In this document: in pieces, positions 43,831 through 52,975 of the stretch
Layout of the letters: each line of letters begins with the position of its first letter
Position numbering within the stretch: the first letter of the stretch is position 1
From: an uncultured Prevotellaceae bacterium
Lineage (GTDB): Bacteria; Bacteroidota; Bacteroidia; Bacteroidales; Bacteroidaceae
Length of the DNA stretch: 64,000 bases
Assembly (NCBI GenBank): GCA_900319225.1
Contig: ONNV01000004.1
Location: 115,971 to 179,970, forward strand
Reading direction: 5' to 3'
The notes under the pieces: generated by a model
Seen by the model: the letters and a program-made list of their open reading frames with translations, nothing else
What the model was told of the DNA's origin: nothing
Databases searched by the model: none
Translations under genes and position numbers: made by a program

Positions 43831-46800
43831 TCAGAACGTTCCGTTCTTCTCCATCTCATCCAGCAGAGACAACTGCGTATTAGCCAAATCTTTTGAACTC
43901 AAGATGATTTCACGGAGCTGCTCATAAGACTTGACGAAAGTGTTGGGTATCATCAGGAAGGTGATGTTCTTTTTGTCGCAGATTTCTGATTTGCGTTTGT
44001 CGGCAGCCTCGCGGGCTTTGTTGCCAAAATGTTCTCCGCCGTTTATCTCAATCACAATTTTTGGGATAGGAGTGCGTGAGAACCACCTCTTTTCATACAG
44101 CACGCAGTCAAACTCGTATTGGAGTTGACTTAGTTCATTGTCATCGGCAAAGATTGTGCTGAATGGTACATTTCTCTTTGCTTCAAATGTCTGGTGGACA
44201 GAGCAGAACTGTGAAATGGTTTTGTAGAACTCTTTTTCGTAGTAACTGTTGTTGGATTTACCTAATTCAACTTTCAGCTCCTCATTAAGTGGCACTTCCG
44301 TTTTTCCTTGACTCTTTACATATTGGACAAGGTCAACAAGATCGCTATGCTCGCCTTTGGCCAACTTGGACAATACTTCTTCATCGCATGCCAAAACGAG
44401 TTTCTTCTTTGCTCTTGTAACAGCAACATTAATTAGTTCAGTGTTGTTCTTTATCCATTCAAAAGTTTTGTCTCTTGTGGTGGTAGATAGGGCTGTTGAC
44501 AGAATAATCGTGTCGCTTTCACCACCTTGCATAGCATGAACGGTTTCACAAGTTATGCCTTCTATGTTTGCCTCCTTAAGCCGTTCATTGATTAACTCGC
44601 GTTGATTTGCAAAAGGCGTTATGATTTTGGTGTTGGTATATCCGTTTCTCTTCAGGTAGTCGATAATGGCATCAACTTCTTCCCAGGCTTGATTCTTAAC
44701 AACACTGTTCACGTTCTTGACGTTCATCAGTATCAGTTCACCATTTTCTTTAATGGGAGTCAAGTCCAGTTTTGATTCGTAGTACTTTTTGTTTGAGAAG
44801 TTGATGATGCTTCGGCCGCATCTATAGTGGTATTTCAGTAATACGTACTGGGAAATGGAGTCGTGATTACGCATTACGTCAAGAATGGAATTTCTCTTGT
44901 AATCGTAATCCTGAGGAATGGAATGCTTTTCGCGGAGCATCATATTAATTGAATCCTCAATCACCACTATGGGTCGTAGTTGTTCGGGGTCACCAACCAG
45001 TAATAATGAATTGGCTTTGGTTACAGGAATTAACGCGTGTGATACGTTGCACTGCCCGGCTTCATCCATCACTACCAGGTCAAACATGCAATCTGGTGTG
45101 CCCAGTCTTTGGGCCGATATGTTAGTCGTAAATATGACAGGGAAGACCTTTGTGAAACGTTTCATGTTTTCATCAATGGCCATCCAATCGTTGAATGAAC
45201 GTATCCTGATATCCTTGTCCTCAATCTCGCATATGGCACGTAAATCATTGTATGAGGACTTTTGCAGAAGCCTTATGTGCTTTAGAGATGTAAAGTACAT
45301 CCATTGAATCAGTTGGGGATCCTTCTGTAATGGAGTGAACAGTTTCAAAACCTCCTCATTCTTGACTTCAGGATTCTTGACTAATTCTGTTTCCAGTTCC
45401 TGAATGTGTATGGATATGTTTTTTGAGAACTGGTTGTTGATGCCCATTGCATTTACATTTTTCTGCAACTGAACGGCATCCTTATAGAAACTTTCCAGTT
45501 TTACATGTTTCTCCTGTCGTTTAAGAATCTCACAAAGTTGTCCGTTCTTAGTATTTGTGGACGATTTGATGCGATCAATCTTCTCGTCATTGGGCTCATA
45601 ATTTGATGTGTATGAGAATAACTCTTTGATTTTATCCAGAGCCTTGTCAACTTGGTCCATATTGCCCAGTCTTAAGAACGGGAATGGGATGGGCTTATTC
45701 CAGTATTCTATCTGGAGCTTTTCCAGAATACCGTCAACGGGCTTGTTGTTCGATGAACAGACAATCATAGTCCTGTCGTTGTAGAAACCATTGAGGACTA
45801 CATTCAAGATCGTTTGTGTCTTTCCTGTTCCTGGAGGGCCTTGTACATATGTGACAGGTTGCTTCATTGCGTTGTAAAGCACTCGTGTCTGATCCACATT
45901 TATCTTTTCATCGCAAATGATGATATTGGGCTCCTTGCGGCGTTGGTTGTCGCGTCCGGTTATCATTCCAAAGAATGACTTAAGAGGAACATTCAACTTG
46001 CCGTTATCGTATCTGTCCAGGATCGCGTCAAATGTCGTCCTTACATCAACGGGCATATCACGCTCTATTATCATCATGTTCGGCATAGTGTCAATTATCT
46101 CGCCGAACCTGAGATTATCCTGTATTACCTCCATACCCCAAGCCGGGTTCTCTTTGTATTGCTCTATGAATTTGTCTACATCCATATCGGTGTATTGGAG
46201 CAAAGTAGCCCTGGCTTCACTTGACATTGTGCTGATTTCAGTCAGCTTCTTAAACAAGAAAGTCTTGTTAAAGCGTAGGGTCTTGTCCAAATTTAAGACA
46301 CCTTCTTTGGGGTTGTAATAGACGTTGTTGTAGGAGACAATATATATCCTGTTGTTGCTTGTCTTGCTTATTGCCAATCTGGAAATGGCAAACTCATAGA
46401 AAAGTGATGGCTTGTCGTTCCTGGCGTATCCTTTGTATAACTTGGTGAGGAGCGTTTTTTGCTCAGTACTAAGTGCGAAGGATTTGTCTTTGAGCAGAAC
46501 ATTATAATCGATGCCCGGAATGGTAATGTGTTCCTTTTGATATGGATCTTTATCGAACCAGTTGCATTCTTCATAGTAATCAAGCAAATAGCTGATATCT
46601 TGTTCATACTTCAGCCATTCGTATCTGTTCATGTTCTGCTCCAGTTTGTTTAAGAGCTTATCAGGAACATCATATTCAGTGAAATCAAGAATCTTTGCTG
46701 TCAGAATCTTGTTGAAGTAAAGCTTGGTCTGTTTTGCTTCGTCAACATTCTTGTCCGGATTGTACATTGATACGGAAAGTCGTATTTCCGGGCCGAGCTC

Positions 46801-46920
46801 TACGTCTTCGACCGAAATCCAGAAATATGTCTTGGCTTCTCCGTTACTCGCATAGGTGATATATACCCACTTTCCAGTGCGTATAGCTTTTACTAATACC
46901 TTTCCTATGCTCTCTTTCAT
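43831..46920 (-). CDS. SF1 helicase fused to a restriction-endonuclease-like domain
   Basis: 1029 residues from the ATG at 46918-46920. The central part is a UvrD/DNA2-like SF1 helicase: Walker A YVQGPPGTGKTQTILN near 360, Walker B DLVVMDEAGQCNVSHAL near 620, GDPEQLRPIV, the late motifs HAMQGGESDTIILSTALS near 800 and INVAVTRAKKKLVLA near 850. The C-terminal about 130 residues resemble a DUF559/DUF2726-type nuclease (KIVIEINGGEHFGNKAREAADKRKSEICDKKNITFLMIP). The N-terminal 330 residues are unassigned. Helicase-nuclease fusions of this type are often found in defence islands; here the only accessory neighbour is the ORF6N gene, so a defence role is inference. A minus-strand -7 (TAAGTTTG, 47025-47032) lies about 105 bases upstream. 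Confidence 0.85.
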   Translation of the reverse strand: MKESIGKVLVKAIRTGKWVYITYASNGEAKTYFWISVEDVELGPEIRLSVSMYNPDKNVDEAKQTKLYFNKILTAKILDFTEYDVPDKLLNKLEQNMNRYEWLKYEQDISYLLDYYEECNWFDKDPYQKEHITIPGIDYNVLLKDKSFALSTEQKTLLTKLYKGYARNDKPSLFYEFAISRLAISKTSNNRIYIVSYNNVYYNPKEGVLNLDKTLRFNKTFLFKKLTEISTMSSEARATLLQYTDMDVDKFIEQYKENPAWGMEVIQDNLRFGEIIDTMPNMMIIERDMPVDVRTTFDAILDRYDNGKLNVPLKSFFGMITGRDNQRRKEPNIIICDEKINVDQTRVLYNAMKQPVTYVQGPPGTGKTQTILNVVLNGFYNDRTMIVCSSNNKPVDGILEKLQIEYWNKPIPFPFLRLGNMDQVDKALDKIKELFSYTSNYEPNDEKIDRIKSSTNTKNGQLCEILKRQEKHVKLESFYKDAVQLQKNVNAMGINNQFSKNISIHIQELETELVKNPEVKNEEVLKLFTPLQKDPQLIQWMYFTSLKHIRLLQKSSYNDLRAICEIEDKDIRIRSFNDWMAIDENMKRFTKVFPVIFTTNISAQRLGTPDCMFDLVVMDEAGQCNVSHALIPVTKANSLLLVGDPEQLRPIVVIEDSINMMLREKHSIPQDYDYKRNSILDVMRNHDSISQYVLLKYHYRCGRSIINFSNKKYYESKLDLTPIKENGELILMNVKNVNSVVKNQAWEEVDAIIDYLKRNGYTNTKIITPFANQRELINERLKEANIEGITCETVHAMQGGESDTIILSTALSTTTRDKTFEWIKNNTELINVAVTRAKKKLVLACDEEVLSKLAKGEHSDLVDLVQYVKSQGKTEVPLNEELKVELGKSNNSYYEKEFYKTISQFCSVHQTFEAKRNVPFSTIFADDNELSQLQYEFDCVLYEKRWFSRTPIPKIVIEINGGEHFGNKAREAADKRKSEICDKKNITFLMIPNTFVKSYEQLREIILSSKDLANTQLSLLDEMEKNGTF

Positions 46921-47024
46921 CAATTGGCTTGACCTTAATATGGGATCAATGGTCGTAATCCCGTTTCCAGGCCATTATTATGAATACATATCAAAACCTC
47001 ATATAGAGGAATGTATTTCTGCTG

Positions 47025-47032
47025 CAAACTTA
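47025..47032 (-). promoter_or_regulatory. -7 box for the helicase-nuclease gene
   Basis: TAAGTTTG on the minus strand; no clear -33. It is the only signal I see in the first half of the 437-base gap before purL. Confidence 0.45.
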
Positions 47033-47081
47033 AACAAAACATTTAATTACCTTGCATGGAGCACAAAAAAACGCGCAAAAC

Positions 47082-47297
47082 AGCGCTCGGCCCGAAGGGA
47101 CGCTTTCACCGCTCGACGCTTTGCGGCGCTTATTCGAGCGAAGCGAGTCTTAAGAAAGCGAAGCGACTGAAAGAAGGTTTAGCTCGACGGCCCGAAGGGA
47201 AAAGTCAACCGTCTCCAATTGCGCGAAAAATGAGCAAAAAAGCGCTCGGCCCGAAGGGACGCTTTCACAAAGCGAAGCGACTGAAAGAACCGTCCCT
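47082..47297. repeat. Modular direct repeats before purL
   Basis: A 28-base unit (47082-47109, starting AGCGCTCGGCCCGAAGGG) recurs exactly at 47241-47268; a 21-base unit (starting AAAGCGAAGCGACTGAAAG) at 47155-47175 recurs exactly at 47269-47289. In the second copy the units abut; in the first they are separated by 45 bases. GGCCCGAAGGGA occurs a third time at 47189-47200. The end AGAACCGTCCC (47287-47297) matches the palindrome core seen elsewhere in the window. Short reading frames across it are artefacts of the repeat. Confidence 0.85.
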
Positions 47298-47326
47298 GAT
47301 TGCGCGCCTAATTGCACAAAAAGTAG

Positions 47327-47334
47327 TAACTTTG
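47327..47334 (+). promoter_or_regulatory. -7 box of purL
   Basis: TAACTTTG within GTAGTAACTTTGCA, the same extended form as at the ATPase gene; 23 bases before the purL ATG. The -33 is not clear. Confidence 0.6.
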
Positions 47335-47357
47335 CACATCAAAATTTTGCAACTGAA

Positions 47358-50300
47358 ATGATTATCTTTTTCAAGAACCCTACGGGCACGATTGTTGCCA
47401 CTGAGACTGTTTCAAAACTGCAGGCAGAGGATGTTAAGAAACTGAGCTGGCTTTATGGTAATGCCACGGCTCTGGATCAGGAATCACTGGAAGGTTTCTT
47501 TGTGGGACCGCGCCGTGAGATGATCACCCCTTGGAGTACAAACGCCGTTGAGATAACCCAGAACATGGGTCTTAAGGGCATAAGCCGTATTGAGGAGTAT
47601 TTCCCCGTAGCCAGTGCCGATGCCGACTACGACCCCATGCTGCAGCGCCTGTACAAGGGTCTTGACCAGAAGATTTTCACTGTCGATATCAAGCCGCAGC
47701 CCATTCTCTTTATCGATGACCTGGACTCTTACAACGAGCAGGAGGGTCTGGCACTCTCCAAGGAGGAGATTGACTACCTGCACAAGGTAGAGGGTGAGCT
47801 GGGCCGCAAGCTGACTGACAGCGAGGTGTTCGGCTTTGCCCAGATAAACTCGGAGCACTGCCGCCACAAGATATTTGGCGGAAAGTTCATTATTGACGGC
47901 AAGGAGATGGAGTCTTCACTGTTCAGTCTCATTAAGAAGACCACACAGGAGAACCCCAACCGCATCCTTTCGGCTTATAAAGACAATGTGGCATTTGCAC
48001 AGGGTCCGGTCGTAGAGCAGTTCGCTCCAGCCGACCACTCAACATCCGACTGGTTTATAATCAAGAATATTGAGACCGTAATATCAATCAAGGCTGAGAC
48101 ACATAACTTCCCCACCACGGTTGAGCCGTTCAACGGCGCATCAACAGGTACCGGCGGTGAGATCCGCGACCGTATGGGTGGCGGTACAGGTTCATGGCCT
48201 ATAGCAGGTACTGCAGTCTATATGACATCATACCCCCGCAATGATGAGAAACGCACCTGGGAGAAAAGCATGAAGGAGCGCAAGTGGCTCTATCAGACCC
48301 CTGAGCAGATACTTATCAAGGCATCTAACGGTGCATCGGATTTTGGAAACAAGTTCGGACAGCCGCTTATCTGCGGTTCACTGCTTACATTTGAGCATCA
48401 GGAGAACGGCGAGCAGTACGGTTACGACAAGGTAATCATGCTGGCCGGCGGCGTGGGCTACGGTACCAAGCGCGACTGTATCAAGGGCACTCCCAAGAAG
48501 GGCAACAAGATTGTGGTGCTGGGTGGTGACAACTACCGCATCGGTCTGGGTGGCGGATCGGTTTCATCGGTTGAGACCGGACGTTACTCATCAGGTATTG
48601 AGCTGAACGCCGTACAGCGTGCCAATGCCGAGATGCAGAAACGTGCCTACAACGTGACTCGCGCTCTGTGCGAGGAGGATACCAACCCCATAGTTTCAAT
48701 CCACGACCACGGATCGGCCGGACACGTGAACTGCCTCTCCGAGCTGGTTGAGGAGTGCGGCGGTCTGATTGACATGAGCAAGCTGCCGGTTGGTGACAAG
48801 ACCCTTTCATCAAAGGAGATTATAGCCAACGAGTCACAGGAGCGTATGGGACTTCTGATTGATGAGAAGCATATTGAGCATGTACGCAAGATTGCCGAGC
48901 GTGAGCGCGCCCCGATGTACGTGGTTGGTGAGACCACCGGCGATGCCCGCTTTGCCTTTGAGCAGGCTGATGGCGTACGTCCGTTTGACCTGGCAGTGAG
49001 CCAGATGTTCGGTTCGTCACCCAAGACCTATATGGTTGACGAGACTGTTGAGCGCAAGTATGAGAATGTAACATACAGTGACGATAAGATAGAGGAGTAC
49101 CTGGGTAATGTGCTGCAGCTGGAGGCTGTGGCATGTAAGGACTGGCTCACTAACAAGGTGGACCGCTCCGTAACCGGTAAGATTGCCCGTCAGCAGTGTC
49201 AGGGTAAGCTGCAGTTGCCGCTCTCTGACTGCGGTGTGGTTGCTCTTGACTACCGTGGCAAGAAGGGTATCGCAACAGCCATCGGTCATGCTCCGCAGGC
49301 CGGTCTGGCAAATCCCGCCGCAGGTTCAGTCCTGTCAGTTGCCGAGTCACTGACCAACATCGTGTTCGCTCCTTTGGCACAGGGACTCAAGACCGTATCG
49401 CTCTCTGCCAACTGGATGTGGCCCTGCCGCTCACAGAAGGGTGAGGATGCGCGTCTGTATCAGGGCGTCAAGGCTCTGTCAGATTTCTGCCTTGAGTTAG
49501 GCATAAACGTTCCTACCGGTAAGGACTCTCTGTCCATGACCCAGAAGTATCCCGACGGAAGCAAGATCATCAGCCCGGGTACCGTGATAGTTTCATCGGG
49601 CGGTGAGGTATCGGATATACGTAAGGTGGTGTCACCTGTACTTGCAGACCGCAAGGACAGCGTACTCATTCATATCGATTTCAGTTTTGATGAGCAGCGT
49701 CTGGGCGGTTCGGCTCTGGCTCAGTCACTTGACCGCATAGGCAGTGACGTTCCCACAGTAAAGAACGCCGAGTATTTTGCCGATGCATTCAACGCAGTAC
49801 AGAAACTCATTGACAAGCGTCAGGTTCTGGCCGGTCATGATATATCGGCCGGCGGTCTGATTGTTACTCTGCTTGAGATGTGCTTTGCCAATCCTCAGGG
49901 CGGTCTGGAGATCAGTCTGGACAAGCTGACCGGCAAGGATCTTACAAGCATGCTGTTTGCCGAGAATCCGGGCGTTGTGCTGCAGGTTGAGAGCAAGAAG
50001 CTGGATGCCGTAAGTTCATATCTTGATGAGGCAGGTGTTGGTTACGCAGTAATTGGTCGTCCGGCCGATGCACGCACACTCTACATCCGTCGCGGCAAGA
50101 AGGATATCACCATCGATATTGACAAGATGCGTGACCTCTGGTACAAGACCTCATATCTGCTGGACCGCAAGCAGTCCATGAACGGCTGTGCCGACAAGCG
50201 CTACAAGAACTACTCAAAGCAGCCCATGGACATCAAGATTGCCTACAACTTTACAGGCAAGCTGAGTCAGTTCGGACTGGATCCCGACCGCCGCACACCG

Positions 50301-51056
50301 AGCGGTGTCAAGGCTGCCATCATACGTGAGAAGGGTACCAACGGTGAGCGTGAGATGGCTTACACACTGTGGCTTGCCGGATTCGATGTAAAGGACGTAA
50401 CCATGACCGACTTGGTAAGCGGCCGTGAGACTCTGGATGACATCAATATGATTGTGTTCTGCGGCGGATTCTCCAACTCTGATGTTCTGGGTTCTGCCAA
50501 GGGCTGGGCCGGCGCATTCCTGTTCAACCCCAAGGCCAAGGAGACACTGGACCGCTTCTATGCACGTAAGGACACTCTGTCACTGGGTATCTGCAATGGC
50601 TGCCAGCTGATGATTGAGCTGGGACTTATCAATCCCGATTATGAGAAACAGGCTCACATGCTGCATAATGACTCGCACAAGTTTGAGTCGGCATTCCTGG
50701 GCTTGACAATACCGCAGAACGAGAGCGTGATGTTCAAGACTCTGGGCGGAAGCCGCTTAGGCGTGTGGGTAGCTCACGGAGAGGGCAAGTTCTCACTGCC
50801 TTACCCCGAGGATAAGTACAATGTGATAGCCAAGTATACATACGCCGATTATCCCGCCAATCCCAACGGATCGGACTACAATGTGGCCGGTATTGCAAGT
50901 GCCGACGGACGTCATGTAGCCATGATGCCGCATCCCGAGCGCGCCATATTCCCGTGGCAGTGCGGATACTATCCCGCCGAGCGTCAGGATGATGAGATCA
51001 CCCCGTGGATTGAGGCATTCGTGAATGCCCGCAAGTGGGTTGAGGCTCAAAAGTAA
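47358..51056 (+). CDS. purL: Phosphoribosylformylglycinamidine synthase (single chain)
   Basis: 1232 residues, large PurL type. It converts FGAR, glutamine and ATP to FGAM in purine synthesis. The N-terminal PurS-like part, the two AIRS-like halves (INSEHCRHKIFGGKF near 165; KAETHNFPTTVEPFNGASTGTGGEIRDRMGGGTGS near 250; LAGHDISAGGLIVTLLEM near 830) and the C-terminal glutaminase domain are complete. The glutaminase shows FCGGFSNSDVLGSAKGWA, the nucleophile Cys in LGICNGCQLM near 1077 and the catalytic His/Glu in MPHPERAIFPW near 1195. The chromate-transporter pair starts 3 bases after the stop. Confidence 0.98.
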   Translation: MIIFFKNPTGTIVATETVSKLQAEDVKKLSWLYGNATALDQESLEGFFVGPRREMITPWSTNAVEITQNMGLKGISRIEEYFPVASADADYDPMLQRLYKGLDQKIFTVDIKPQPILFIDDLDSYNEQEGLALSKEEIDYLHKVEGELGRKLTDSEVFGFAQINSEHCRHKIFGGKFIIDGKEMESSLFSLIKKTTQENPNRILSAYKDNVAFAQGPVVEQFAPADHSTSDWFIIKNIETVISIKAETHNFPTTVEPFNGASTGTGGEIRDRMGGGTGSWPIAGTAVYMTSYPRNDEKRTWEKSMKERKWLYQTPEQILIKASNGASDFGNKFGQPLICGSLLTFEHQENGEQYGYDKVIMLAGGVGYGTKRDCIKGTPKKGNKIVVLGGDNYRIGLGGGSVSSVETGRYSSGIELNAVQRANAEMQKRAYNVTRALCEEDTNPIVSIHDHGSAGHVNCLSELVEECGGLIDMSKLPVGDKTLSSKEIIANESQERMGLLIDEKHIEHVRKIAERERAPMYVVGETTGDARFAFEQADGVRPFDLAVSQMFGSSPKTYMVDETVERKYENVTYSDDKIEEYLGNVLQLEAVACKDWLTNKVDRSVTGKIARQQCQGKLQLPLSDCGVVALDYRGKKGIATAIGHAPQAGLANPAAGSVLSVAESLTNIVFAPLAQGLKTVSLSANWMWPCRSQKGEDARLYQGVKALSDFCLELGINVPTGKDSLSMTQKYPDGSKIISPGTVIVSSGGEVSDIRKVVSPVLADRKDSVLIHIDFSFDEQRLGGSALAQSLDRIGSDVPTVKNAEYFADAFNAVQKLIDKRQVLAGHDISAGGLIVTLLEMCFANPQGGLEISLDKLTGKDLTSMLFAENPGVVLQVESKKLDAVSSYLDEAGVGYAVIGRPADARTLYIRRGKKDITIDIDKMRDLWYKTSYLLDRKQSMNGCADKRYKNYSKQPMDIKIAYNFTGKLSQFGLDPDRRTPSGVKAAIIREKGTNGEREMAYTLWLAGFDVKDVTMTDLVSGRETLDDINMIVFCGGFSNSDVLGSAKGWAGAFLFNPKAKETLDRFYARKDTLSLGICNGCQLMIELGLINPDYEKQAHMLHNDSHKFESAFLGLTIPQNESVMFKTLGGSRLGVWVAHGEGKFSLPYPEDKYNVIAKYTYADYPANPNGSDYNVAGIASADGRHVAMMPHPERAIFPWQCGYYPAERQDDEITPWIEAFVNARKWVEAQK

Positions 51057-51059
51057 GAT

Positions 51060-51596
51060 ATGCTGCTGACCCTTTTCATCACCTTCTTCAAGATCGGACT
51101 CTTCACCATCGGTGGAGGTTACGCTATGATTCCGCTCATAGAGCGTGAGGTGGTGGAGCGCAAGGGCTGGATTTCACGTGAAGACTTCCTGGACTTGCTG
51201 GCCATTGCCCAGTCTGCCCCGGGAGTCTTTGCTGTAAACATATCCATATTCATAGGCTACAGGATGCGTAAGTCCATCGGCAGTATATTCTGTGCGCTGG
51301 GTACCGTCCTGCCCTCCATTATCATTATCCTGGCCATTGCCCTGTTCCTGGGCAATTATCGGGACAACAGGATAGTTGAGAACGTATTCAAGGGCATCCG
51401 CCCGGCTGTTATAGCCCTGATTCTTACTCCTACCATCCGTCTTGCATCCAAGTCCGGCCTGAACAAGTGGACCTGGTGGGTTCCGGTAGTGACAGCTCTG
51501 CTTATATGGTGGCTTGGAGTATCGCCAGTGTGGATCATATTCGCCGCGATCATTGGCGCAGTCCTGTATTACATCCTTAAACTTAGGAAGGCATGA
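51060..51596 (+). CDS. Chromate-transporter-family half protein 1
   Basis: 178 residues, about five to six membrane segments. The family block FFKIGLFTIGGGYAMIPLIEREVVERKGWIS and LAIAQSAPGVFAVNISIFIGYR are present. It is a short-chain CHR protein that works as a pair with the next gene, together equal to one full-length ChrA. Family members export chromate, but paired short forms in anaerobes may carry other anions. Directly after purL and overlapping the next gene by 4 bases. Confidence 0.92.
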   Translation: MLLTLFITFFKIGLFTIGGGYAMIPLIEREVVERKGWISREDFLDLLAIAQSAPGVFAVNISIFIGYRMRKSIGSIFCALGTVLPSIIIILAIALFLGNYRDNRIVENVFKGIRPAVIALILTPTIRLASKSGLNKWTWWVPVVTALLIWWLGVSPVWIIFAAIIGAVLYYILKLRKA

Positions 51597-52186
51597 GTGC
51601 AGTGGTATTATATCTCAAACTCTTCTGGACCTTCTTCAAGATAGGCCTGTTCGGATTCGGAGGCGGATACGGAATGCTCTCGCTCATCCAGAATGAGGTG
51701 GTAGAGAACCATCAGTGGATCAGCAACTCTGAGTTTACCGATATCGTAGCAGTAAGCCAGATGACTCCAGGTCCGATAGGCATAAACTCTGCTACATACG
51801 TAGGCTACAAGGCAATTGAGAATGTAGACATGTCGCGATCGCAGGCTGTATTCGGTTCCCTGCTGGCATCATTCTCAGTAATGCTGCCGTCATTCATACT
51901 GATGCTCCTTATCAGCGCCTTCTTTATGCGCTACAAGGACCACAATTCCGTACAGACCGTACTCGCGTGGCTTCGCCCCGTGGTGGTGGGTATGCTGGCG
52001 GCTGCGGTGCTGCTCCTTCTCAATGAGGAGAATCTGGGCGTGTTCCAAAGGGATAACCTGCAGCTTTATGTAAGTATAGGCCTGTTTATACTGGCATTCA
52101 TAGCAACCTACTATTGGAAGGTAGGTCCAATTAAAATGATTCTGCTGGCCGGCTTATTCGGCGGAATTTTCTACAGTATCTTTTAA
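51593..52186 (+). CDS. Chromate-transporter-family half protein 2
   Basis: 197 residues with the same fold: FFKIGLFGFGGGYGMLSLIQNEVVENHQWIS, VAVSQMTPGPIGINSATYVGYK, then a longer C-terminal membrane part. The ATG overlaps the stop of its partner (ATGA), so translation is likely coupled. Its 3' end overlaps the convergent tcdA gene by 33 bases. Confidence 0.92.
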   Translation: MSAVVLYLKLFWTFFKIGLFGFGGGYGMLSLIQNEVVENHQWISNSEFTDIVAVSQMTPGPIGINSATYVGYKAIENVDMSRSQAVFGSLLASFSVMLPSFILMLLISAFFMRYKDHNSVQTVLAWLRPVVVGMLAAAVLLLLNEENLGVFQRDNLQLYVSIGLFILAFIATYYWKVGPIKMILLAGLFGGIFYSIF

Positions 52187-52963
52187 GACTAAGCCTGCAA
52201 GGGTGAATCCGAAGATGGCGGTGATATGAGCAAGTGTGCCGTTTATCTGCGCTTTGGATGAACACCACTCATGATTGAGCAATTCCGGATTGCCCGGGCC
52301 CAGTTTGGCCTTGGGACACATGCACTTCTCTGTGCCGCAGGTGGTGTTGTGCCCTTTGTTTTGAAGCAGTTCATCAGAATAGACGCATTTGAATTTGCGG
52401 CGCGGGTACTGGTCGTTCTGCTTGAAACGTTTGCGCAGGGCGCGGGCCAGAGGATCTCCTTTTACCTGCCAGAACTCTGCCACGCGGATGCGGGTGGGGT
52501 CCAGTTTGAGGGCGGCTCCCATTGATGAATAGAACCTGGCCTTAGTGCGGGTGGCCATCATTATAAGCAACGCCTTGTCTTTAAGGGAATCTATTGCGTC
52601 AATTATATAATCGTAGCTGCCTATATCAAAAGAATCTGCAGTCTCCTCTGTGAATATTTGCTGCAGGGCTGTAATATCGGCCTTGGGGTTTATGCTGAGC
52701 AAGCGCTCCTTGAGTACATCAACCTTTACCTGCCCGACTGTCCTGGCGGTGGCCATGAGCTGGCGGTTGATGTTGGTTATGCATACGCGGTCGGAGTCAA
52801 CGATGGTGAGATGGCGGATGCCGGAGCGTATCAGGCTCTCTGCGCACCATGAGCCTACGCCTCCAACTCCGAATATGATGACCCGCTTGCTGGCGATCCC
52901 TTCCATGGCTTGGGTTCCCAGAAGCAGTTCTGACCGTCTGAATATTGCATCTTCTATTGCCAC
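52154..52963 (-). CDS. tcdA: tRNA threonylcarbamoyladenosine dehydratase with Cys-rich insertion
   Basis: 269 residues, GTG start at 52961-52963. An E1-like (ThiF/MoeB) enzyme that cyclises t6A37 of tRNA using ATP. The nucleotide motif IFGVGGVGSWCAESLIRSG is at about 30-48, DSDRVCITNINRQ near 56-68, and DYIIDAIDSLKDKALLI near 115. Near residues 205-245 there is an insertion with CGTEKCMC...HEWCSS, four to five Cys, which could bind a metal; a degraded relative at 58023-58208 lacks it. A -7 box overlaps the start so closely that the mRNA may be leaderless. It is the last gene of the GH51-GH43 strand run. Confidence 0.9.
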   Translation of the reverse strand: MAIEDAIFRRSELLLGTQAMEGIASKRVIIFGVGGVGSWCAESLIRSGIRHLTIVDSDRVCITNINRQLMATARTVGQVKVDVLKERLLSINPKADITALQQIFTEETADSFDIGSYDYIIDAIDSLKDKALLIMMATRTKARFYSSMGAALKLDPTRIRVAEFWQVKGDPLARALRKRFKQNDQYPRRKFKCVYSDELLQNKGHNTTCGTEKCMCPKAKLGPGNPELLNHEWCSSKAQINGTLAHITAIFGFTLAGLVLKDTVENSAE

Positions 52964-52967
52964 GATG

Positions 52968-52975
52968 CAAAGTTA
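52968..52975 (-). promoter_or_regulatory. -7 box overlapping the tcdA start
   Basis: TAACTTTG on the minus strand, only 4 bases before the GTG start and overlapping the GH43 stop codon. Confidence 0.5.

Noticed and set aside
42746-46920. Prophage remnant
   Set aside because: ORF6N is phage-type, but there is no integrase, structural or lysis gene and no att-like flanks.
47056-47361. Basic, Arg/Lys/Ala-rich frames before purL
   Set aside because: They read through the duplicated 28- and 21-base units and reflect the repeat, not a gene.
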